64,000 bases of DNA from Durusdinium trenchii (GCA_963970005.1 CAXAMN010021751.1:673241-737240), one strand, 5' to 3'. Positions 22,701-35,926 are shown, counted from the stretch's first letter. Notes: generated from the letters alone by a model not told the origin. Made by a program: numbers and translations.

Positions 22701-25700
22701 TCTGTGAACTATGACAGTTTTGTGAGAGACAAAGTAATCAGAGTAGGGAGACAGATCGTTCGCCCACCCAAATCCACGGTAGGAGAGGAGAACGTGGCCG
22801 CCCATCACGGCCTACCCGCCTGCCTGGCTGCCCCCCTTCCAAACCCTCGGCCCGTCGCACGTACCGAGCCGAGCGGCTCCGGTGAGGCTCGCCACGAAGG
22901 AGGAGAAGACTAAGAGCGCCTGGAGTGGCGACCAGCGACCGACCCAGTGACGGCCGACCGGCGCGAGACGAGGGAAGTGGAAGTGGCCGAAGTGGCTGCG
23001 GAAGTGGGGCCACTTCAAGAGGATTCAAGAGGTAGTTTGTTTTTAGGGCCGGAAGATCGTGATTCAGTTTTGGCAGTGAGCAAATGATATGCCCAACTTG
23101 AACCCTACACACTCCTACACGAATTACCTAAAAATTACAAACTCCCTTCATGCTGTATCTCAACTCATTCACACCCCGGTTTCTGCCGTTCCTGTCCAGT
23201 TCGGTCAGACCTTGACCTGTTCGCTGGAAAACGTGCCAAACGTGCCAACCCACCGGTGTCTATAGAGGCTTCCACCCGATTCATCTTCACTTCACCACCT
23301 CCCAGCCGTCCTAGTCATCGGACCCTTTGCTTTTGTTCAGCTGGGCAGCACAAAATGCTCAAAAACAGCCAAGTCTCTTGCCATGAATGTCAACATGGTC
23401 AACCATTCTTGTCATGGAATGCTGTCTTTGGCTGTGCCACCGGCCACCCATCCCCACGTCTTCCCAGCCATTCATCGAACAGGCACGAAGAGCAGCACGC
23501 CGATCGCGAAGCTGCGCTCCACCGTGTTCGTGGGCTGAACACCTTGGAGCGGCTGCTTCCGCCGTGCTCCCAAAAGCCCGGGTCCGTGCCATGCCATGGT
23601 TGCCATGGGTGCCTTCGCAGCACCCCCAAGTTGCTTTATCACTGATCACTCTTCTTCTTCTTCTTCTAATAGACCAGTGTTGCCCGTACCATCCGGCACT
23701 GGCCCTCTGCTCGCCCAAGGACTTCCGCTCGGACGGCTCCGGCCGAACCCGGCTCCGGCCGAACGCGTTCGGCCCAGGCGCTCATGGAGGCGGGAGTAAA
23801 TTGAGTCAGAGACCAATGCATGCTAGTGGTGTACCTCAGGCGTCACGAAGTGAACTGAACTGAGGCGGAGGCTCCAGGGCTGGGAAAAGGACCTTAATGA
23901 GGCAAGCTGCCAGCTACTTAAGAAGTTCTATATATACATGTAAAACACATCAAAAGCTTTCCAGTTAAGTGTGAAGATGCTTTGCGCATGTCTGGGGGCC
24001 CCCAAAATGGAGCTCTCTGTTGCCTGTGCCTGGACACTATTTTCACTCAGCCCATAGTGCCCTGAGCCCTGAGAAGTTCAAGGCCCTGGGCCCTGAGTGT
24101 TTCAAAGGCCGTCCCCTTGCTGTGACCGCGGTGGGGCATGTAAACCCTGGTCCAAACGATCCAATCTCCAGGTCTGTGGAATGTCAAGTCCTCTCAGGAC
24201 TTTTGTCGGGACCCGCATCCGCATCCTGCGAAAAAACCCGAATTGAATGGAAAGGAGAAGCTTTCTGGGAGCTACTCTTGGAATTGCCCCTTGTTCTTCT
24301 CAAGAGTTCACCCAATCGATCGTAGGCTCGAAGAAGAGACGATGATCGAACGACGTCCTCAACGAGGAGAGTTGGAACACCAAGCTCTTTCCGCGGCCCA
24401 AACGATCCATCAAGACGATCCTCACCTGTTGATACCCTCTCCATCCTCAAGTCTTTCTGGAAGGCCATCTTCCATCATCGTCTTCAAAACGAGTCGATGC
24501 GTACCACTCTAGCCGTCTTAGCCATTCTTAGCCCATAATCACTCTCGACACCCTTCTTCTGACTCACCTCAGCCCGTGAAACAACTCCAAGCAGCTTGTA
24601 CAACAACTGGTCATCCATGGGGTCCTCACAATCGTGGTGTCCAAACTCCACCTGAAGCCCGAGCAAGGCGCCCGAGTGAGGCCGCGGGTTGGTCAGTCAG
24701 GTGTTCTTCAGATTTTCCTTTATAGACCTTGGAGCTATGATACTAATGAATACTAATGAGCTGATTTCAGTCGCATTTTGGATTGGTCAAGTGTCACGAC
24801 TTTGACCAATCATGAGAGAGAATCTACCAAATCAGGAGACCCCTTTCCAGGACGACTTGGAGATGAACAACTTGTGTGCAAATCTGCTGGGGTTCCCCCC
24901 CCAGTCTTATGGCCTCCCATGGCTCATGTGCCTGTGGACCTCCCCAGAATCCACGCGGTCCGACGGCTCACGTCGCTGAACTCAGCCAGGGTGAGACTCC
25001 ACCAGGGCAACAGTCGATCTGCGACATTTGCTGTAGTCACGATCCAACAAGCCCAATATGATCCAATATAATGTGTATATATATATATGTATATATATAT
25101 ATCAGTTACTGGAGTCTCCCAACTGATATGAACCAACTGGGTTAAAGTAAGTTATGTTATTAAACATCTGATCTCCTCCAAAATCCATCATACAACTTTA
25201 CTGGATTGTGGGGTCCCTCAGATCAGGGAGGCGAACACCCGGGCCCATCCGTTGAAACATGGAGATAAAACCCATCCGAGAAGGACCTGCTTGGGTGCAG
25301 CTCAAATGAACATACGCAGAACACTGCAGTAGGGTGTTGGAAGAAACTGCAAAAGAACACAGACTTATCGCAATGGTTGGGGCACCCAGATTTCCGGCTC
25401 TGGAATCGAGGCATCTGTCCCACAAGGAGACCCTCAATTGGCCTTTTGGTTCCCTTTTTGTCAAGGGCAACTGAGGTTTGACGACCCAGCTCGACTGGCC
25501 CAAGCGACCGCAAGCCAGGAGTTCGACTGTGAAGGCGGGTTGCACCCAACCTGAGCTGAGTTGAGCTGGCCGACCATGCACCATCCGCCAGATGTTGGAA
25601 CTCCGGACGGCGGTGTTGCGCATCTTTTTCAATCTCAAGTAAGTATAATCATTATAGGTAAGTAGGATGATCTGAACAACATCTAAGAGAGATGATGATG

Positions 25701-28700
25701 AATCTTTGACAATATAATGCTTTTCAATGGACCATGGTTGTTTGGTATTATTCTTTGAGGTGGGAAACTGAACTCTAAACATGTTAATCAATTATTTGAA
25801 TTTCCAATCATGTTGAAAACCATGGCAAAACAATTGAAGCAGAACGTAGTGACAAACATTTTCCAGCACAAGCAGTTTTCTCTGGTTTCCAACGTTTCCA
25901 AGCACATCCACAGCTGAAATTCCGACACCGCGCGGGTGTCTATGTATATTATGTATGTGGGTCTATCCTCTGCCCACTCGAACTGGTCACCTGCCTGATT
26001 CTTAGTCTTTCAGAGCCCGGACAAACCGTTCTTTCAACGTCTCCGGTGCGGGAACGGTTGGTTTGGGGAGTGCTTTGGGGAGTGCTATTGGTTTGTGCAT
26101 CCAGCTCATCTGTGGTGTGAACAAGTCCGAACAGTGCGAGAATAGGGGCCATCCAGGTCAGGTGTACTGGAGGGCTAACAGTAGTACGATGCCCAAAGAA
26201 CAGCAACTGAATTGGACGGAGCGGCCAAATACCAGGCGCAAGCGATGAAGTGGTTGATGAAACAAATGAGAATCAAGAGTTTGACAATGTCCAAGAGCCT
26301 CGGCATGGAGTCGGCATGGAGCCATGGTCAAACCCAGCAGGAACTGCGAAAGTCGGAGGTGACAACTTGATTTTGGTCCAGCAAGAGCCTCAATACATCA
26401 TGGACTAGTGCTGTGGTAAGGTGCTGGGGACCGTTGGTAAGAACAAGCATCACTTTGAGAACCAGGGACCAAACTTCCAAATGATCTCTGGGCAGTGCTG
26501 GTCTCTCTCAAGGTTTTTGCATGTTTTTGCCATGCCATTCGACCTCTCACCAGGCCTCTGGTTTGACCAATCTCCGACGAAACAAGGTCGAGTCGATTGC
26601 AACCAAAACAGCTAGCTTCTTTCAAAGAATAAAAGGAAGGGGAACCATCCCCTGCTTGTAAACGACCATGTCTTTTTTCCAGGGGACCTGTTCCACTTCC
26701 TGTTCTTGGTTTCGGGGTCGTTTCCCCAACTCTTAGGGTCGGTTGTTGAGTCCAACTCGGTCCGGTCCTGGTCCAGCTTCTTCGGACCCAAGACTCAGGG
26801 TGACCAAGAGGTGACACCCAGTGGACCCAGTCGCAACGTCCAGTCTCACCGAGTGTAGGAGCCCATGAATCATGGGGAGTCTTCGTCCAATCCCTGGGAC
26901 ACTTCGTTGGATTCACCAGGATTCCAGGATCTCATGCAATCCTGTGACCATCATCGCCATCAACACCATCACTCAGGTCTATCCGGTCTATCCTACCGAC
27001 GGAAATCCCCGTGCTTCCGACGTGGTCCCGACGCATCGCCTCTTGCGCCTCGCATCGAATTCGTCCCACCGGTTCCGTGCGGCTTCGTTGGCACCGAGAA
27101 CGGCTCGGCCGGGCCCAAGGCACACGGAAATGTGCTCGGAATCCACCTGGTCCTGGCGGGCTTTTCGGAAAACCCACTTCTTTCGTCAGGTGGTAAACCA
27201 TGTGGTCGTTCTCCAACGTCGGAGAAGAAAACGTAGATGTGAAAAGAATTCAGAGATGCTCAGCATGGTACTTTACATCTCTTTACATGGATATGTTATG
27301 TGATGATATGTTCCAATTCAATCCATGTCACAACCGTTTCCCACCCCAAAAAGGACCGTGAACAAACCACCGTGACCGACAAAATGAACCACGTCTCTCC
27401 TCTCTGCCCCATTCCGAAGGACTCCCGATCGGACCGGCGGAAACGCACCGTACTTCGAGGCGGCAGCAAACCATGTCAGGTTGACACCCCCCTGTTGGTA
27501 GGAATCTGTTGACCCGAGGTTCATTCGGTTTGTGTCCCGGTTCGAGGTCTCCACAGTCTCATGTCAGACCTCATCTTTCCGAAGCTTCGTATATTCTTTA
27601 ATGACCGAACTGGATATCCCGCTTTGAGGTCACAAAAGGGCCTTAAGTAGGGTCACAACTGGCCACTTAGGGGCTCTAAAAGGGTCATGAACTGAAGAAG
27701 CTGGTGGATGATATTTGGGTTGTGAGGCAACTTGGAACCAAACTTCCAGTTTTGGAATCCCATGGTCCAGCACATCAGTTATACAGATACATATAGATCA
27801 TATAGTGCATGTACATCCTGCTGGCATCCCCCAGAGGATCCGATCGAACTGGGCGAGGGCGAGGTGGTTTTGCCACCTCCGCCCCATCCTTCAGATGCTC
27901 GGAAGTTCGCGAACTTCCGAACACCTCTCTGCCGTAGGAACCCTGGAGTCTAAGACTGGAGAAGCCTGGAGGTCTAAGACTTCCATCAGCTGACGGCGTT
28001 GTGTTCACACTCCGACTCACTAAGATGGAAGTGGAAAAAATCATGTTTCAAAAGGAACCTGGTATTCCAAGATGCCATGCCATCCACTTCGTTTGTGAGT
28101 CAGAGTGTGTTGTTTTCTTTTTTCTCGGAGGGGTGGGACCTTGTGCCGACCACACATTGTTCATATCGTCAGGTCCGAGGGCCTTGCATTTGATCCTTCC
28201 AACAACAAGGGTCAGTCAGTCCACCATCCCCCTTCCAGTCCTGCAGCTTGTTCCTCGGCACAGGACACACTGAGGTGGTCCGTCTTTTTGGTCTTTGAGG
28301 ACTACAACTCCGGTTTCCATCCGGAGGAACCTTGTTACAAACCTTTTCTATCTGTCTTTCTTTCTTTCTTTCTCTCTCTCTCTCTCGTTCTCCCTCTCTC
28401 TCTCTCTCTTTCCTCCCTCTGTTCCTGTTCACAGCGACACTTCGCACTTCGCTCCTATCCATCATTTGCGAGAAACATTTCGTTCTACCCACAACACTTA
28501 AAATGCGTTGCTTTCTTTTTTTTTCCCCCCTGGGCGCCTTACTATGTGAGTGCTTGTGACAATATACGTACTTAGTGCCCCACCTTGTTCACTTTGGAGC
28601 CTTGTTCTGCGACATGAACCTCTCTGAGCACTGACTCAGTTGCTCCTCTCATTGGTCACCCAACCACCTAGCACTGTACAACACTCTCATGAGAAAAGGG

Positions 28701-31700
28701 CCGGTCATCTACCGACCTGTCATCTGCACGACCGGATCCGCTACTCGTCGTACAGTCTTCGCCCAAGGAGCCGCAGTTTTCTTAAACCAACCGGCCGCGC
28801 GGAAAACATTGCTTTATTCTAGCGACCAAGAGCCAAGTCAAGGAAACATGGAATTACCGAACAACAGCCAATGACCCAAGCTCCCCCTGTCCAAGCTTGC
28901 AGGACATGCTGAACATTGTGCCCGAACTGACTATGGCGTGCGGATTGCGTGTGACATGCCTTTTGCATCTCCCACATGTGGCTCCTGCCCACCGGTCCCC
29001 CTTGTGGGTAGAAAGCAGGTTCGTTTCGCTTCCAAAAGCAAAAAGAGCGATCACACAGGACTCTCCGGACTCCGCTCCTTGACTCCTCCTAATGACTCCT
29101 TATGAGTCCGTAAGGACCTGTGACCCAGGGCGGTGCGAATGGACTCCGTCACCGGCTATGCTTCGGACCTTCCCAGCCACCTGCTACCCAGGCCACAGGA
29201 GCTGCCGCAGCTTCGCCAAGCGCAGCAGGCGCAGCGTGCGGAGCACCCGCAGCGCGCGGAGCATCTTTCCCGCACGCATGAGCCCAGCGCCTGAGGGGAT
29301 GGGTGGGCACCGCCGCCCAAGGCAAGGAATTCGGAAGTGGAGAGTGTGGCGTGCGTGAAGCCAAGGTGACTCATGGCGTGAGAGTGGAAGGACAAAACAT
29401 GAAAAAAGAGAACAAGCTGTAGCGGATGGCAAAAGGATTGGTTGAAAGGAAGAGTTGCGGGAAACGGTGGCTCTAGCTGCCAAACTCAAGTTCGTAAACT
29501 TTCTCTTGATCCAGACTCTGATTTGATGTCTCACGGGCAAGGAGCGGGTGAACTTGAGTTTCACACAGCGACGATAGACCATGCACCTCTATTTTTTGAA
29601 CACAGTTGAACAAGGAAGTCATTAAACCACAGTTTTCATCTTCATGGAGCACTTTCATCACCCGGATCAGGTCAACGTAGTAGTTTTTCTTTCTCCCGTG
29701 CTCGGTGTCCGGTGCAGCTCCTCTACACTCCAAACCGCCCAGGTGAACCCGTGGCAAACGCGTACAACCAAATACAACACGCAAGTACAACATCCAAACG
29801 GCACAGCAAAACTGACCGAGGAAAGGAAGGGTTTGCTGTGCTCCAGAATGGTTGCACCAAGGCAAGAATGACAAGAATTTGGAATACTTGCCAAGAGGAT
29901 TTGTAAACAAAGACCTGAACACACAAAGATATCAATATCCATACAATTCCATACACAATCATCTCAAACAATTGCTCGAAACAGGCCTCTCAATTGGCAA
30001 TCCACAAACATCAACTTCAGGCAAGTTGGGAGCTTCTTCGACCTCACCACCTAAAAAAGGAGACGAAAGAGAGCCGAACTTCCAAACAAAGCAAGGTGCT
30101 TTTGCCCTCCTCTTCAGAGATGAGCGCCAGAACGATGATCCAATCAATGCTCACCTTGGGTGCAAGCATGGCGCCACGGCCGAAGCTCGGTGGTAGTTTA
30201 ATTAAGAGACATCCCCAGGTTCACATCCAAAAGGTTTGATGTCTTTTCTGAGGCTCTTCTAATATGTACCTGGACCCGACTTCACATGTTTCCTGGTGAC
30301 AAGTCCGGTGCCCACATTCACCACCTGTCGGTTTGGCCCACTGAGACTGTTCTTTTGGGGGGGCCTTGGTGGTGAGTGACCCTCCGGCGGACCGAACGTA
30401 CTGTCCCAAGAACGGTGCACGGTGAACGGGAGGGTCGTTCCAGTCTCAAGTGGGTGCCATGCGGTTAAAAAAACGGCCACCTTTATAGAGAGGTTTCTCT
30501 GGCTCAAATGGGTGTTAGGCTATAGGCCTTTTTGACATCTCTTTTTGTTTGGCAGTTGTTGATGGTCTCAATAGGTTGGAACATGTTGGAACTACCAGTT
30601 CAGGTGAACTTCCATCAATCTCGAAGAAAAAAGAAAACAACAGGTAGTGTGACGTGTAGTCACATCTAGCCCCAGGCACGCCCAAATGTCCTAAGCCACA
30701 TGAAACACCCGCTCGACAAACACCCACTCTCCGCCCCCGCGGACCGCGTTCTCCGAACTCCACGGTCCGGTGGCGATGATCACGTCGAGCGGGAACCACG
30801 TGAACAGATACCTCCGGCCGGTGTGCCCGGAACGGCGTCCAGGAACGACGTGCCCGGCCTGGAGCCTTTGGAGCCCAGAAACGCCATGGGAGAACAACAG
30901 GTTGCAAGCAGGAAACGAGGGGGAGCTTTCAACCAGAGATGAATTTGAGCTTTCCCAAGACAGGACATGGAAATTCCACGTTGACTGTACCTAGCACTTC
31001 CTGTCGGGGTGCCCCTTGTTAGACCTGTAATGAAGTCGTGTGGAATCCAGGTGACCAACGGAAGCAGCTGGTACGTTGTAAAGGCTTGAATCCGAAGTGC
31101 GTCTGCAAGCTGCTGACACCCGATTATGGCCAACCTTCCATGGCGATTATGGCCTAGACCTACCAAAAACATGCTGAACCGAGAGACAAGGCGGAAAAGG
31201 AACATGGTGGAACCAACTGCAGGATGTACCTTCCAATGCCCAGCCACGACCTGTCTGGGACTGCCATAGGACTGCCGATCAGGCCAGGGGTGGTTTCGGG
31301 GGCCAATGTAGGCATATATGGCATACATGGATATACATGGAGCATCTGGGAATGAGAAACTCTCCAAGTTCCCTCTTCTAAGATGCTACTATTTCCCGCA
31401 AATTCCTTCAGGCCACTTGACAGGGAACCATCTCACCCTTCCTGGCCCACCCCACTCGCCCTGCCGCCGCTCTGTAGTCTGTCGAAACGAGCTGCTGCTT
31501 GGCGATCTTTCGAAGGCTCACCACCAAGGTCCCATCGCGGGCGTAGTAGCCCACGCAGAAACACGCCAAGATGTCCAAGGTCCAAAAGCCCAACGTCACA
31601 CCCGTCATCAAGGAGAGAAACACGTTCGGTGCCTGCAGAACGAAGCGGCGAGCCAGGCAGACTCAGGCAGAACGGCTAGGCTATTATAGAACCTGGCTAT

Positions 31701-34201
31701 GGTGTTTTGGCTTGTCTTGAAAGTTCAGGAAGCATGAGCTAATGGGTACTCGTTACTTCATCCAAAATGATTGATATGTTTAATCACGAGAACTTTGAAT
31801 TGTGCCAGCAAAGGGTGGAGATGAGAGGCAAGCAGTGTGGCATCTTCTTTTCTCTACTCTTGCTGCACTTGCCATGTCCGGCAGTTACATGAACCCCTCA
31901 AGGAGCAGGCATTGACACCGCCAAGGCCATTCTTCTCCAGGCTGGCCAACAAAAAGAAACCACCCAGAAGCAGGACCCTCCTGGCCCGGCTGTTTGGAGA
32001 CCAACTTTGACAGGTGGTGAACCCGGGCGCACCGGACTTGTCACGAAACATGTGAAGTCGGGTCCAGGCAAAAGTAGGACCTGCTTTCATGGAAGTTGGA
32101 CCACCCCCCAGGACCTTCCAAAAACCACCGAGTTCTTTCCGCACGTTTCGCTCAGCTCAACGAAGGAGCTCACTTTTCTCGCTGGGGCCGACGAGCCCTC
32201 CGAAGCAGCGGCCGAGTTGCCAAGGGAAAGGCGGTGTACATGGGGATCATGATGAGATCGTAAAGGAGAATGAGCACCTCAAGGAGAATGAGGAAGCGAT
32301 TTCGATCGAAGCCGATCGGTTTCTGGGGGGATCTCCAACCAACCAACACATGGCATGGGGTGTTGTAAACAATTTTCACGTGTTCTTTTGCCAATACTAA
32401 ACCGCTGAGCACGGGGTTAACGGCACCGTTCGCATGGCAGGTGCCACGTCCAAGCGACGTGGACGACGTGGATTCCGCAACGGAGCTGGATTCCGGTGGT
32501 TGTTTCATCAAAGTGAGTGTCTACTCTTCAGATTCCACGCTCTCGGATATACAATATGGATCCACAGACCTCTTGAGAAGGTGATTGGAGATGATCTATG
32601 TGGGCTTCAAAGTTTCCAATTACCTTCTGAGAAGGTATGTGGATCCCCAGAGTGTATGTCTAGGGACACCCGAGGGGAAGGTCTAAATGTGAATATCTGG
32701 GATCCAGTCCACCATGTCCACCAGTCCCTCCCCTCTCCACCCAACCAGTTCACTATAGAGACTGACTGCCCACCGGAGTGACGTCCCGCGCCCCCAAACA
32801 AGCGACCTCCCGAGCCCCCCCCGAACCCCAAACAATGAGGTCCCACTCCTCCCGGACCGAAACGAAGCCAGCCGAGCGGAGCGAGCGAGAAACCGAGGAA
32901 CTCCGGTGAGATCCCAACAGATCCGCTTGGGGCTGTTGGGGCTCAACACCCACCAGGGCGTTTTGGCCTTCGCCAACAAGAGCCGCTCTTGCTCCAGCTC
33001 CTGCGAGTCAAAATACGAAGCGGAGAGACATGGCTGGCAGCTGGGCTTGGGTGTCAGGCAGGTGTTCCTTTTTTTCCGGAACCGGACCAGGTAGAGATTC
33101 AAATGGCTCGCCAGGTAGAGAGTCAGATTGATGGCAAATGGACGAAAATTCGGGAAGTGATGGGGAAGTGTCAATGATTGGAGAATTGTCCGATCATGTA
33201 TTATTGAAAAACAGGTCCAGAAAACGAGACACACCGCATGACGTCTCACGACAGCATGGGGAAAAACGACACCATGCACGCCGACACATCTCAACATGAC
33301 TAGCACCTATAGTGATCTCTCAAGCAACATTGACTCAACTCTAAAACTCTCTACGACCAACACCCGTTGAGGATGAACGTCATGATCGGGATTGCTCATG
33401 GCATTGGCTCTTTTTTCAGGACCCCCAAGAGCGGACCCAACAACGGACTCCAAAAGCGCACGACTTTAGGGCCTCTGAAGCACTCGGAGCCGTGGTGAGT
33501 TCCCCCCCGGTGAGCTCCGGCGGTGGAACCGCCGCCCAAAACGGCGGAGAGCCCGTGCCACTTCCGTCCTTGGCAAACTCGTCCGTATCTGCGGCCGGTG
33601 CCACGGTGGGATGGTGGGGGACTACATGTGGCTTACACTGGGCTTGTTGGGGTGATGGTGATATACAGTAACTCCAAGTCCCAGACGCGACCTTTCTGGG
33701 GCCCCCGAAACCCCGAACTGGATTTCTTTTTCCAATTTGGTCATGACTTTGGTCATTGTGCAAATCTGTAGCTATAGCGTTTTTTTTTGCAGGAATGGGA
33801 TCCGCGGAAGGAGTCGATGAGACGAAGGGTTCCCCCCTTACATGGCCACCAGAGGTGCGGCGATGATAGGCGCCGCACCAAGGCCCAGAAAGAAAGGCCC
33901 TGTAAATATAAAGCTGATTGAATATAGGGGTGCACACAGGGGGGTTATACAGGGTGTGCCTCACCATGCCTCACCATGCTTCAACTGGCTAACGGTGCCA
34001 TTTGGCGTATCGACCGGGTGGAACCAAACAGAAAGAACCCGCCTTGGGTGGTCATGAGGTCTTCCGACTCCTCCTCTTCCTTCCTGAGGCCGCAAACGAA
34101 GGGCTCGCTGGGCTTTGGGCTTTTCTTCTCCCCCGGTGAATCGCGCGCCGAGCCGACTGACATGGACATCATGGATCGTCGTTTTTCAGGGTCCATGTGG
34201 T
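16797..34201 (-). CDS. CNBD-containing six-TM ion channel, about 22 exons
   Basis: Predicted exons: 34201-34043 (disordered N-terminus), 33899-33842 (hydrophobic, membership unsure), 33000-32902, 32277-32221 (S1), 31632-31496 (S2), 30811-30732 (S3), 29290-29188 (S4), 27152-27124, 26298-26226 (S5), 23822-23782 (pore), 23542-23487, 22919-22865 (S6), 22168-22053 and 21592-21521 (C-linker), 21221-21149, 20305-20253, 19775-19696, 19297-19281, 18652-18609, 17944-17871, 17344-17264 (CNBD) and 16869-16797. Landmarks include WVLSPNSPKRICWDL, DLIMIPMYTAF, FWTLDI, YLFTWFPLDVI, the basic S4 RALRVLRTLRLLRLAKLR, INHFIACAWY, HWSLTQFTPASM, HPFF, FSAGEEGKSMYFLSSGSLDY and FCEVVLWTPWVHQGRLRAK. Most joins are phase-exact. 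Gaps remain between 33842 and 33000, at S4 to 27152, and between S5 and the pore. It is a plasma-membrane or organellar cation channel of the EAG/HCN/CNG superfamily. The pore lacks the GYG potassium filter. Confidence 0.85.
20131..20214. mobile_element. TIR element, family E copy 1, in channel intron
   Basis: Shares GAAGAACCCTA, CTATCCTATAGGTACCC, GGTCCTAT and GGTCACTTAACCTCTG with the copy at 58097-58172. It lies directly downstream of the exon ending at 20253, within the intron to 19775. Confidence 0.65.
22270..22360. mobile_element. TIR element, family A copy 1, in channel intron
   Basis: The left end TCTGGGACTGCCATA and right end TATATGGCAGTCCCATGG are inverted repeats around a shared core (GGACTGCCGATCAG, then GGGGGTC). 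It falls in the predicted intron between the S6 exon (22865) and the C-linker exon (22168). Confidence 0.75.
24312..24425 (-). other. Possible channel exon between S5 and pore
   Basis: After TATCAACAG the minus strand is open in two frames: DGSFGPRKELGVPTLLVEDV then VRSSSLLRAYDRLG, or VRIVLMDRLGRGKSLVFQLS. It ends at TTGG/GTGAAC. It lies in the correct interval for the missing S5-pore linker, but it does not obviously match that linker. Confidence 0.3.
25198..25640 (-). other. Long open stretch within the channel locus
   Basis: About 440 bp is open in one minus-strand frame up to a stop at 25198, with a second frame also long. One reading near 25630-25555 (EKDAQHRRPEFQHLADGAWS) could be an extracellular linker exon before the pore. 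Nothing in it is recognisable with confidence. Confidence 0.25.
28354..28418. repeat. CTTT/CT-rich microsatellite
   Basis: (CTTT)n passing into (CT)n with a few interruptions, inside the intron of the channel gene between S4 and 27152. Confidence 0.95.
30269..30332. mobile_element. Short repeat element, family F copy 1, in channel intron
   Basis: It reads CTGGACCCGACTTCACATGT, then TTCCTGGTGACAAGTCCGGTG and a CACCACCTGTC end. The same order is seen inverted at 32006-32074 and in a variant at 44937-45003. It lies in the intron between S3 (30732) and S4 (29290). Confidence 0.65.
31246..31350. mobile_element. TIR element, family A copy 2, in channel intron
   Basis: Nearly identical to the copy at 35518-35620 across CTGTCTGGGACTGCCATAGG, GCCGATCAGGCCAGGGGTGG and GGCCAATGTAGGCATATATG. 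The right end has lost the GGCAGTCCC arm (CATACATGGATATACATGG instead). It lies in the S2-S3 intron (31495-30812). Confidence 0.75.
32006..32074. mobile_element. Short repeat element, family F copy 2, in channel intron
   Basis: Reverse-complement copy of 30269-30332: ACAGGTGGTGAAC, then CACCGGACTTGTC, then ACATGTGAAGTCGGGTCCAG. It lies in the intron between S1 (32221) and S2 (31632). Confidence 0.65.
33440..33610 (-). other. Candidate exon, low-complexity N-terminal region
   Basis: The minus strand reads DEFAKDGSGTGSPPFWAAVP and PPELTGGELTTAPSASEALK after a GCCGCAG acceptor. It lies between the early channel exons, so it may encode part of the disordered N-terminal tail. The frame is not phase-verified. 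Confidence 0.4.
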
Positions 34202-35517
34202 CTGCAGGTGGGTACAAGCCAAATCACCATGTTGCTTCTGTTGCGCATCGATATGGCGCAAACATACTAGTAGGAACTCTAGAGGAGTTTACTGTATACT
34301 CCTACAAACACACCATGGCACCCAAACCAGCAGGCCGTGCTTGTTTGAATGAATCGCTCATGGCCGTTGCCCCACCGCTTGCGATCAACTGGTTTTGATC
34401 GAAGACATCCAAGAATCCCAAACGAAACGCTGTCTAATACATAAGATCCACCAAGAAAAACGCACTATATGGGAGTTGATCTAAATTCCTTTATCCGGGA
34501 TCCGTATATACCAAGACACCCTATTTAAGGGGTGTCTAACGGTGTCGAACTTGATAGCCCCGAAAAGAGGTTATATGAGGGGTGTCCATCGAACCTCTGA
34601 ACCCCGGCCACCCGGCCGTACACCGTTCGGTACCGTACCACCGAAACTCGGTTCGCTGGGACGACCGTTTCGGCCCGGCTGCCGAACCGAGGGTCTAGTC
34701 ACACACCGAACCGGTTTGGAGGTACGACTGGAGGTGTAGGGGAACCTATCAAGTCAACAAGACCACACTTTCATGCTGACCTGGGAGGAGCCTGGGAAAT
34801 GGGCGGATGGCGCATGGACGGTCTCGCTTGGTCTCCACGAATCGCACACTCCGCGGTATGTGAGATCTAGAAGGTTGGATGCATCAAAGGTTCAGGCACA
34901 TCGCAAAGTTCTGAGCTTTGGTGTAGGTGCTCCAAAGCTGAAAATGCCTCAGTCACGCCGTCGGAACCCCCCCATGTTTTGGGGCTCCACTCTGTCACGA
35001 CGGGACTCATCAAAACAGGAGCACCCCGACTTGCAACACCCAAATGGCTCCCAAAGGATTCATGGTGGCGCAAGTGTGGCCTGGCCTACATTTGGTGCTT
35101 TTATATGTCACATGGATTGAATGGGGCTGGGTTGCAAAAGTAGACAATGGGAGGACCAAAGAAGTTGGTCATGACGAGAAACACCACCAGTCACTGTTGG
35201 TCAAACTTCATCTATCTTGGATGATCTCAGTGGTTTCTCTCCCTCTTTGCTCTTCCCGCACCATCGAGCAAGTAAGATCAAGAATAAATCAAGAACATAC
35301 TACATATGGCAGGTCCTAGTATCTCCGACAGTCCTAGATCATGTTACACACCTTTGTAGCAGGTCCTAGAAGAAAATCCAGACGCCCCAGTCGGACCCGT
35401 CCCGCCTTGGCGAGCTGGGTGATTCATCCCCGCTGCCATGACCTGAAAGGGACGCGCGCGGAGAGGCCGGCCATGAGAGGCCATGAGAGTGGAGGTCAGA
35501 TCGACCTGTTAGGTCCC

Positions 35518-35620
35518 CAGACGCGACCTGTCTGGGACTGCCATAGGACGGCCGATCAGGCCAGGGGTGGTTTCGGGGGCCAATGTAGGCATATATGGCA
35601 GTCCCATGGAGCGTCTGGGA
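35518..35620. mobile_element. TIR element, family A copy 3 (best copy)
   Basis: Full inverted termini: CAGACGCGACCTGTCTGGGAC then TGCCATA on the left, and TATATGGCAGTCCCATGGAG then CGTCTGGG on the right. It is about 100 bp and has no ORF. This copy best defines the family. Confidence 0.8.
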
Positions 35621-35816
35621 TAGAGTCTGGGGGATCTCCAAGGTCCAAAACGGATGCGATGTGGACCTCCTCAGCGGTCGGATGCGCAGGTTGAGCGGTC
35701 GGTTCTCAGGATCGGGGGTCAACCAGCGGCTCGGCTCGCTGCCGTACGGTGGTGAGACGGTTGGAGGTGCTTTTCTGCACGAGCCTTCGAGCATTCAACA
35801 TACCCTAACATACAGT

Positions 35817-35926
35817 ACCCTAAGAATCCGGGCCCGAACCAACAAATAGGGTTTGGTTCGGCCCCGGACCCCTGCGAAGAGGTTTGGTCCGACCCCGGGA
35901 CAGCCCGTTCGGATTCTTAGGGTAGG
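35817..35926. mobile_element. TIR element, family D copy 2 (best copy)
   Basis: The left end ACCCTAAGAATCCGGGCCCG and the right end CGGATTCTTAGGGTA are inverted repeats. The core has GGCCCCGGACCCCTGCGAAG and GGTTTGGTCCGACCCC. It has no coding capacity. Confidence 0.75.

Noticed and set aside
22738-23112. Minus-strand ORF of 124 codons with Pro/Leu-rich sequence
   Set aside because: The channel S6 exon lies here in another frame (ALLVFSSFVASLTG) with exact phase to its neighbours, so this longer frame is a shadow.
28169-28575. ORFs over the CT-rich tract (RERERE or LSLSLS peptides)
   Set aside because: Low-complexity artefacts of the (CT)n repeat inside an intron.
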